This document shows positions 58,922 through 64,000 of a stretch of 64,000 nucleotides of DNA, piece by piece. The stretch comes from Cytophagaceae bacterium ABcell3 (GTDB lineage Bacteria; Bacteroidota; Bacteroidia; Cytophagales; Cytophagaceae), in NCBI GenBank assembly GCA_030913385.1, contig CP133159.1:4629001-4693000 (forward strand), read 5' to 3'. Positions within the stretch are counted from its first letter, which is position 1. Each line of letters begins with the position of its first letter. Both the position numbers and the translations under genes were made by a program. The notes under the pieces are model-generated. The model did no database searches. It worked only from the letters and a program-made list of their open reading frames with translations, and was not told the origin of the DNA.

Positions 58922-59800
58922 ATGAATATTGCTGTTTTATCAAGAAATCCCAACCTTTACTCCACAAAACGGCTGGTGGAAGCTGCAGCAGAGCGGGGGC
59001 ATGAAGTTAGGGTATTGGACCACTTAAAATGCTATGTAGGCATAGAGGCCAACAACCCTACAGTGTACTACAAAGGAGAGCAAATAACAGGTGTCGATGC
59101 CATTATTCCTAGAATAGGAGCCTCTGTGACCTTTTATGGCGCTGCAATAGTGAGACAGTTTGAGATCATGAATGTTTTTTCCGCGACCAACGCACAAGCT
59201 TTGGTAAAGTCAAGGGACAAACTGCGGTCGCTACAGGAACTTTCCCTGGCTGGCATCAATGTTCCCAAAACAGCTTTTGCCAGTCAAACCAAAGACATAG
59301 ACAGTTTAATAAACAATGTGGGCGGCACGCCTGTGATCATTAAGCTTTTAGAAGGAACGCAGGGCATTGGTGTTGTATTAGCCGAATCAAAAAAGGCGGC
59401 AAAATCAGTAATAGAAGCTTTTTATGGTCTAAAAGCAGATATACTTATCCAAGAGTTTATTCAAGAATCTGCCGGCCAAGACATTCGTGCTTTTGTCATC
59501 AACGGGCAAGTGGTCGGCGCCATCAAAAGGCAAGGGCATGAAGGAGAGTTCCGGTCAAACCTTCACCGGGGCGGAGCGGGTCACCAAATAGAACTTTCGC
59601 CCCAAGAACAAGAGGCTGCCCTAAATGCTGCAAGTGTGATGGGGCTTAATATTGCTGGCGTTGACATGCTCCTTTCAGAAAGAGGGCCACTTATCGTAGA
59701 AGTAAACTCTTCTCCTGGCCTTCAAGGTATTGAAACAGTAACAAAATTAGATATAGCAGGAAAAATCATAGAATTCCTGGAAGAAAATCAAAATAAGTAA
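58922..59800 (+). CDS. rimK: RimK family ATP-grasp glutamate ligase
   Basis: A 292-residue ATP-grasp enzyme. It starts [20 protein letters not shown], the RimK pre-ATP-grasp domain. ATP-grasp marks are [39 protein letters not shown] and the metal-binding end [15 protein letters not shown]. RimK adds Glu residues to the C-terminus of S6 in E. coli; related enzymes make other gamma- or alpha-glutamyl peptides. The neighbouring retropepsin supports the S6-type role. Confidence 0.93.
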   Translation: MNIAVLSRNPNLYSTKRLVEAAAERGHEVRVLDHLKCYVGIEANNPTVYYKGEQITGVDAIIPRIGASVTFYGAAIVRQFEIMNVFSATNAQALVKSRDKLRSLQELSLAGINVPKTAFASQTKDIDSLINNVGGTPVIIKLLEGTQGIGVVLAESKKAAKSVIEAFYGLKADILIQEFIQESAGQDIRAFVINGQVVGAIKRQGHEGEFRSNLHRGGAGHQIELSPQEQEAALNAASVMGLNIAGVDMLLSERGPLIVEVNSSPGLQGIETVTKLDIAGKIIEFLEENQNK

Positions 59801-59802
59801 TA

Positions 59803-60738
59803 ATGAAGGAACTAATCAGAATCGGAAGCAGGGCAAGCAAATTAGCACTTTGGCAAACCTACTATATTGAAGACCGCTTAAAACAAGCAGGTTTTGCCAC
59901 AGAAATTTTTTCCCTTGAATCAAAAGGCGATAAAGTCCTGCATACATCATTTGCAGAAATTGGCACCAAAGGTTTGTTTACAGAAGAACTAGAAGACAAA
60001 CTTATCAGCGGTGAAATAGATATAGCTGTACATAGTGCCAAAGACATGCAAACTGACCTGGGCAAAGACCTGGAACTAATAGCCTTTACAGAAAGAGAAG
60101 GCTGCCATGATGTACTCCTGAGCCTTGACAAGAACTTTAACATAGACGACTCTTCAGAAAACTGGCTTATCGGGACGTCTTCGACACGTAGAAATGCACT
60201 GCTGAAGTACTATTACCCACATACTAAAACCACCGAAGCAAGAGGAAACCTTCAAACAAGAATGAAAAAGCTTGAAGATGGCAAGTTTCAAGCTATGATA
60301 CTTGCCTATGCAGGTGTACACCGGATGGGAATGGAGTCTTATATCGTCAAGAACTTTGCTACAGATGAGTTTACTCCTGCTGTCGGCCAAGGCTGTATTG
60401 CGGTTGAAGCATCTAAGAACCTAGACCCGCAAAAAAGAGCGGCCATCCGTAATGCAGTAAACCACCAGACCACAGAAATTTGTCTGTTGGCAGAAAGGGC
60501 ATTTTTAAAAAAATTAGAAGGCGGGTGCAGCATACCGGTTTTTGGTTTAGCCACCATCAACAATGACCAACTATCTATCTCCGGTGGAGTTATTAGCCTA
60601 GATGGAAAAGAAATGATCAAAACATCTATGACAGGATCAACAGAACACCCTGAGCAATTGGGTCTTAAACTTGCAGAAGATATCCTAAGCAAGGGAGGAG
60701 GCAAGGTTTTAGAAGAAATAAAACGAGTTAGGTCATAA
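59803..60738 (+). CDS. hemC: Hydroxymethylbilane synthase
   Basis: A 311-residue porphobilinogen deaminase that links four porphobilinogens in heme synthesis. It shows IRIGSRASKLALWQTYYIED, VHSAKDMQT, GTSSTRRNALLKYYYP and the dipyrromethane cofactor cysteine in LEGGCSIPVFGLA. It begins two bases after the rimK stop. No other heme gene is in the window. Confidence 0.97.
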   Translation: MKELIRIGSRASKLALWQTYYIEDRLKQAGFATEIFSLESKGDKVLHTSFAEIGTKGLFTEELEDKLISGEIDIAVHSAKDMQTDLGKDLELIAFTEREGCHDVLLSLDKNFNIDDSSENWLIGTSSTRRNALLKYYYPHTKTTEARGNLQTRMKKLEDGKFQAMILAYAGVHRMGMESYIVKNFATDEFTPAVGQGCIAVEASKNLDPQKRAAIRNAVNHQTTEICLLAERAFLKKLEGGCSIPVFGLATINNDQLSISGGVISLDGKEMIKTSMTGSTEHPEQLGLKLAEDILSKGGGKVLEEIKRVRS

Positions 60739-60739
60739 C

Positions 60740-60771
60740 AAAATGACCAAAAACAGGTTTTTAGTCATTTT
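60740..60771 (+). terminator. Hairpin between hemC and the cyclophilin gene
   Basis: A stem AAAATGAC/GTCATTTT continuing with AAAAAC/GTTTTT, total about 14 bp with two mismatches, but no T-run after it. It is a probable weak terminator or processing site in the run. Confidence 0.55.
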
Positions 60772-60783
60772 GATATTAGCACT

Positions 60784-61410
60784 ATGAAAGCAATGAGGTT
60801 TATATTATTGTTAGTCTTTTCACTTTCAGTATTAACTGAAATACATAGCCAGCCTTGGAGAAAAAAGGAAGAAATCGCCATCATTAAAACTGATTTTGGC
60901 GAAATGCATGTCATCCTTTATGATGAAACACCAGCCCACAAAGAAAACTTTTTAAAACTTTGCAGGGAAGGGTTTTACAACGGTACAACCTTTCATAGGG
61001 TTATCAAAAATTTCATGATTCAAGGAGGAGATCCAAACTCTAAAGATACCATAGCGGGAAATGAAGGCCAAGGGGGACCAGGTTATACCCTACCACTTGA
61101 AACAGATCCCCATATCGTACACGAAAAAGGTTCGCTGGCCGCTGCCAGGTTAGGCGACAATGTAAACCCTGAGAAGAAATCTAATGGTTCTCAGTTTTAT
61201 ATTGTCCATAACCCTAAAAAATGCGTGCACCTCAATGGATCATATACTGTTTTTGGCAAAGTGATCAAGGGAATGGAAGTTGTGGACAGTATTGCCGTAC
61301 AACCTGCATCTATGGCGGGAAAGCCTCACGAAGACATAAAAATGTCAACCGAAACAAAGAAATACTCCTTGAAGAAAATTAAAAAGATATACAACTACGA
61401 AAAACTGTAA
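60784..61410 (+). CDS. Exported cyclophilin-type peptidyl-prolyl isomerase
   Basis: A 208-residue protein with a signal peptide (about 1-23, LLLVFSLSVLTEIHSQ). The cyclophilin domain contains FHRVIKNFMIQGGDPNSKDT with the catalytic Arg, GSLAAARLGDNVNPEKKSNG, SQFYIVH and GSYTVFGKVIKGMEVVDSIA. It speeds cis-trans proline isomerisation of envelope proteins. Cytophagales often carry several such genes. It lies 26 bp upstream of the RmlD-like gene. Confidence 0.93.
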   Translation: MKAMRFILLLVFSLSVLTEIHSQPWRKKEEIAIIKTDFGEMHVILYDETPAHKENFLKLCREGFYNGTTFHRVIKNFMIQGGDPNSKDTIAGNEGQGGPGYTLPLETDPHIVHEKGSLAAARLGDNVNPEKKSNGSQFYIVHNPKKCVHLNGSYTVFGKVIKGMEVVDSIAVQPASMAGKPHEDIKMSTETKKYSLKKIKKIYNYEKL

Positions 61411-61436
61411 TTTTTTATTCTGAAAAAACTTCCGAT

Positions 61437-62348
61437 ATGAAAAAAAGAGTACTTATAACAGGCGCTAATGGCTTACTGGGACAAAAACTAGTACAACTCC
61501 TACTGGAAGACCCTCTCTATGACTTGATAGCAACAGGCAGAGGCGACAACCGCCTTCCTTATAAAGATAAAGGCTATACGTATGTTTCACTTGACATCAC
61601 AGACAATGAGCAAGTAGACGAGATAGTTACCAAACTAAAACCTGAGGTGATTATAAATACCGCTGCCATGACCAATGTGGATCAGTGTGAAGATGACAGA
61701 GAAGCATGCTGGATGCAAAATGTACAGGCCGTACAAAACATGGTAGATGCAGCAGAAAAAAACAAGTGCTTTTTGATACACCTCTCCACTGACTTTATCT
61801 TTGATGGCCAAGAAGGTCCTTATGATGAAGATGCTACGCCAAAACCGCTTAGCTACTATGGAGAAACTAAACTAGGAGCTGAGAAAATAATCAAACAAAG
61901 CAAAATTAAATGGGCGATAGCCAGAACAGTCTTGGTATATGGCATTGCACACGACATGAGCCGGAGCAATATTATCCTATGGGTCAAGAAAAATTTGGAA
62001 GATAAAAAGCCTATTCAGGTAGTCGATGACCAGTTCCGCTCTCCTACCTTAGCAGAAGACCTGGCTATGGGATGCTATTTGCTCATGGAAAATGGCGCTA
62101 CAGGTATTTACAATATTTCCGGGAAAGAGGTTCTCACTCCATACCAGATGGCGATTAAAACTGCGGAGTTCTTTAATTTGGACAAAAGCTTAATTACCAA
62201 AACTGATTCGACAAAATTCAAACAAAGAGCACCGAGACCTTTGAAAACAGGTTTCTTGATTGACAAAGCGATCAACAAACTTGGGTATGATCCAAACTCT
62301 TTTGAAGAAGGCATTAAGCTGATATCGGAGCAGATGGCTAACCGGTAA
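61437..62348 (+). CDS. RmlD-like NAD(P)-dependent sugar nucleotide reductase
   Basis: A 303-residue short-chain dehydrogenase of the RmlD substrate-binding family (PF04321). The nucleotide-binding GANGLLGQKLVQLL is at 8-21. NTAAMTNVDQCED and the catalytic YYGETKLGAEK (YxxxK) follow. RmlD itself makes dTDP-L-rhamnose, but no other rhamnose genes lie here, so dTDP-4-dehydrorhamnose is only a possible substrate. Last gene of the plus-strand run. Confidence 0.88.
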   Translation: MKKRVLITGANGLLGQKLVQLLLEDPLYDLIATGRGDNRLPYKDKGYTYVSLDITDNEQVDEIVTKLKPEVIINTAAMTNVDQCEDDREACWMQNVQAVQNMVDAAEKNKCFLIHLSTDFIFDGQEGPYDEDATPKPLSYYGETKLGAEKIIKQSKIKWAIARTVLVYGIAHDMSRSNIILWVKKNLEDKKPIQVVDDQFRSPTLAEDLAMGCYLLMENGATGIYNISGKEVLTPYQMAIKTAEFFNLDKSLITKTDSTKFKQRAPRPLKTGFLIDKAINKLGYDPNSFEEGIKLISEQMANR

Positions 62349-62360
62349 AACCAAAAACTA

Positions 62361-62450
62361 AGTCGCAAGTGTGCAAGGTATGCACGACCTTACAAAAGAC
62401 GATGTATTAAATACTTCGAACATGAGGTCAAAAATTGTACACTTGTGACT
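62361..62450. repeat. Imperfect inverted-repeat structure downstream of the RmlD-like gene
   Basis: AGTCGCAAGTGTGCAA (62361-62376) pairs with TTGTACACTTGTGACT (62435-62450), 16 bp with two G-T pairs. Inside, GACCT (62386-62390) pairs with AGGTC (62425-62429). The 90-bp unit forms a long stem with an inner hairpin and starts 12 bp after the stop codon. It does not match the AACCTGAA repeat family. From 62451 to about 62760 I see only AT-rich non-coding sequence. Confidence 0.6.
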
Positions 62451-62794
62451 AGCCATAAGAAAGAACCTGTCAAAATTCCCGAAAACTATTGATTACACAG
62501 CAGCCTATCGTTTGCGCTGGAAGTTTTTGCTGCAAACTTCTTATAACGACCCTCAGCACACCCCTAAATTTCAACTTAATTCCCGCAAAACATCAACAAA
62601 AACCCAAGAACAGGGTTAAATAAAAACCACAATAAGAGTTTTTCGACACAAAAACACCAAAACTGCATTAAAAATCAGACTGTTTTTCAGAAAACAAGAA
62701 TATATAAAAACCTTGTAATTACTTATAATACAGAATAAAAGACGCAAAAAAGGTTGAAAATATTCGATATTCTAAAAAAAATATGCCATTTTTG

Positions 62795-63060
62795 CAGAGA
62801 AGTTCGAAAGGAGCTTTTTGTCAAATGAATAAATGGCAAGAATGTATATTTCTCAAGGACAAGGCCGGAAAATGGCATAGTATTTGAGTATTAATATACA
62901 GGTTCAACAAATGAAATTTCCGAAGTTCTGCGAAATCAGAATTGGATAAAAAGTCTTATTGATCAATTATATTCAGGGTTTTAGGTTCCTGTTTAGTTGG
63001 TAAATAGGTTAATAAAATGGTTAATGGGCTCTCCGTCTGGTAAACGGAGGGTTTTTTATT
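62795..63060 (+). ncRNA. Candidate structured non-coding RNA
   Basis: A plus-strand region in the 777-bp gap 62349-63125, ending in a strong terminator. Pairings seen: GCAGA and TTCG near the 5' end with CGAA and TCTGC about 140 bases later; TTTGT with ACAAA; GTATATT with AATATAC (7 bp); CTCAA with TTGAG; GCC with GGC at the tip. CATTTTTG at 62787-62794 resembles a -7 element. The layout (closing stem, large inner loop, apical stem) recalls 6S RNA, but no conserved 6S sequence can be confirmed. A 20-codon frame at 62825 with AAAGGAG upstream is an alternative. Confidence 0.4.
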
Positions 63061-63064
63061 TTCC
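63029..63064 (+). terminator. Strong plus-strand terminator
   Basis: CTCTCCGT (63029-63036) pairs with ACGGAGGG (63044-63051), seven-base loop, then TTTTTTATTTT. It is about 680 bp past the last plus-strand gene, which implies a separate transcript ends here. Confidence 0.88.
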
Positions 63065-63071
63065 CTCCTTT

Positions 63072-63098
63072 AAAAAAGATTCCCATCTGGTAATCTTC
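63072..63098 (-). terminator. Minus-strand terminator of the hypothetical gene
   Basis: On the minus strand AAGATT pairs with AATCTT, ten-base loop, followed by a run of six T. It lies 28 bp after the stop of the gene at 63126. Confidence 0.7.
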
Positions 63099-63125
63099 AA
63101 AAATCCATCAAATAAGAGTTATCAG

Positions 63126-63776
63126 CTATACTAATAAATGCTTTTTAACATCTTCTAAAAAAATTGTATATTCATTTAAAACATCACTGAGTTTCACACT
63201 ATAAAATTTAGGTTCATTTTTGGTGTTATTATAGATTAGTGATAATGCAAAGACTACAGGAAATTCCGATCCACGATGTAAATGAGTTTCAGAGTTGATG
63301 AACGAATGTTTATATGCATTCGAAATCTCATTTAATAAGTTTAATAACTTGAAATGACGTTTGCGCAACTCTGGCAAAAAATGTTCATATTTAATAAAAT
63401 TTCCTATCGATTCAATTTTAATTCTACCTGGATAAGTTTGATTTTTTTTATGATAATCTAATATGTAAAGCATAGAAATTAATTCGTCACCGGTTCTCCT
63501 AAGCCAATAAATAATCTGCTCAGTCAAGAATTTTTGTTTGTAATATTTATGAGTCAATTTGATGGCAACATTAACGTCGTAATCTTCACGATTATTTATA
63601 ATTTCAAAATCTTCATAAAGCGTAATTATCAAATCATTTACGTTATCAAATCTTTGTTGTATTTCTTCCCAACTCAAGATTAAGTTTCCATAAGGAGTAT
63701 TGCTTGGCAGATTCGGTATGTCATTATCATTTAAAAAAGCATAATGTTTTTTCAAAACTTCAATAATTGGATACAT
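63126..63776 (-). CDS. Hypothetical protein, helical, unrecognised family
   Basis: A 216-residue cytoplasmic protein with no signal peptide and no Cys. It is largely helical and ends in a C-terminal segment with VVFALSLIYNNTKNEPKFYS. A helix with LLNLLNEISNAYKHSFINSE recalls the tail of some HEPN-like or growth-control proteins, but the HEPN RxxxxH core is not clearly present, so I make no claim. The AT-rich composition and position between a candidate RNA and a mobile intron suggest accessory DNA. ATG at 63776; its own terminator follows. Confidence 0.65.
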   Translation of the reverse strand: MYPIIEVLKKHYAFLNDNDIPNLPSNTPYGNLILSWEEIQQRFDNVNDLIITLYEDFEIINNREDYDVNVAIKLTHKYYKQKFLTEQIIYWLRRTGDELISMLYILDYHKKNQTYPGRIKIESIGNFIKYEHFLPELRKRHFKLLNLLNEISNAYKHSFINSETHLHRGSEFPVVFALSLIYNNTKNEPKFYSVKLSDVLNEYTIFLEDVKKHLLV

Positions 63777-63819
63777 GGATTTAACGGTTTTATACGAAAT
63801 CTTGGACGCATTACAGCTA

Positions 63820-64000
63820 ATAGTAGACGGCCGTGAGAGTATCTCCCACGGTGCACCCCTGCCTTTGCCGGCAGGCAGGTCTCACACCACTGTATCCCGA
63901 TAGCTATCGGGAGATCTCGTATACAGCGGTTCGTCAAGTAATATAGAAACTTTTTCGTAATATTCCTGCAAAGATTCGTACCCTTTCCTCTTTAACCTTT
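63820..64000 (-). mobile_element. 3' end of a probable group II intron (domains V-VI)
   Basis: On the minus strand ACCGCTGTAT (63921-63930) pairs with ATACAGTGGT (63886-63895), followed by GTGAGACC, resembling the base of domain V with the usual GGTGTGAGA after it. A second stem CCGTGGGAG/CTCTCACGG (63831-63851) followed by CCGTCTACTATT resembles domain VI and the 3' splice end. Two GC palindromes sit in the loops: TCCCGATAGCTATCGGGA (63895-63912) and CCTGCC/GGCAGG (63858-63875). The rest of the intron would lie right of the window. Exact boundaries are uncertain. Confidence 0.5.
63882..64000 (-). CDS. Group II intron maturase/reverse transcriptase, C-terminal fragment
   Basis: A reading frame enters from the right edge (first full codon ends at 63998) and stops at TGA 63882-63884. 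It reads RLKRKGYESLQEYYEKVSIL then LDEPLYTR. Group II intron proteins often end with a (R/K)LxxxGYxSxxxYYEK helix followed by an EPPYT-like stretch that overlaps domain V, which is what is seen. Only about 38 codons are inside the window, so reverse transcriptase motifs cannot be checked. Confidence 0.5.
   Translation of the reverse strand, partial: RLKRKGYESLQEYYEKVSILLDEPLYTRSPDSYRDTVV

Noticed and set aside
62825-62887. Short 20-codon frame with a ribosome-binding-site-like sequence
   Set aside because: Too short to support alone, and it overlaps the best stems of the candidate RNA; kept only as an alternative reading.
62795-63060. tmRNA, RNase P RNA or SRP RNA
   Set aside because: No tRNA-like ends or tag frame (tmRNA), no conserved P4 or GAGGAAAGTCC element (RNase P), and no SRP helix 8 GNAR loop were seen.
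63752-63937. 61-codon minus-strand frame at the right edge
   Set aside because: It runs through the putative intron domains V-VI and into the next gene; its residues reflect structured RNA sequence.

Overview
The window reads as a piece of a Bacteroidota chromosome, most likely order Cytophagales (inference). Reasons: AT-rich DNA; lipoproteins with a short lipobox; families typical of this phylum (DUF4468, DUF4142, DUF3467 beside rpoC, cysteine-poor S14/L36/S4/L31); and promoters that fit the Bacteroidota signature TTTG-N19/20-TAnnTTTG upstream of the translation operons and rpmE2. No species can be named from the sequence alone.

Layout. 0-2.8 kb: end of a methyltransferase gene, two minus-strand lipoprotein genes (alpha/beta hydrolase; putative outer-membrane protein) and a cyclase-family hydrolase. 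2.8-15.8 kb is the accessory-looking part: a DUF4142 lipoprotein, the ligD-ku end-joining pair, a DUF4468 protein, a GH3 glycosidase divergent from a Nudix-type regulator, a two-gene unit of a sensory-rhodopsin-transducer-like protein and a trehalose-synthase-like GH13 enzyme, a Lys/Arg-rich exported protein and a DivIC/FtsB protein. Its intergenic gaps carry five copies of one palindromic, MITE-like repeat and one other palindromic repeat region. 15.8-49.9 kb is a nearly unbroken minus-strand block for transcription and translation. In transcription order it contains tRNA-Tyr/Gly/Thr-tuf; tRNA-Trp-secE-nusG-rplK-rplA-rplJ-rplL-rpoB-rpoC-DUF3467; rpsL-rpsG-fusA-rpsJ; rplC through rplQ (S10-spc-alpha, including secY, map, infA, rpoA); then carA-eno. 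50.1-62.3 kb: an M1 aminopeptidase, a biotin carrier protein, pyrH-frr, convergent nadD and a phosphoribosyltransferase, rpmE2, a GlmU-like sugar nucleotidyltransferase, then a plus-strand run holB - retropepsin-like protease - rimK - hemC - cyclophilin - RmlD-like reductase. 62.3-64 kb: an inverted-repeat structure, a candidate structured transcript ending at a strong terminator, an unrecognised minus-strand gene, and the 3' end of what looks like a group II intron running off the right edge.

How it works together. The core block makes the ribosome, RNA polymerase, EF-Tu/EF-G, the Sec channel and methionine aminopeptidase from a few promoters that share one architecture. The rimK pair points to ribosomal-protein tail modification, and ligD-ku to a compact end-joining pathway. 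The most promising less-described items are the covarying palindromic repeat family, the ASRT-like/TreS-like pair, and the candidate small RNA at 62.8-63.06 kb. All calls come from reading the sequence; no database search or folding program was run.
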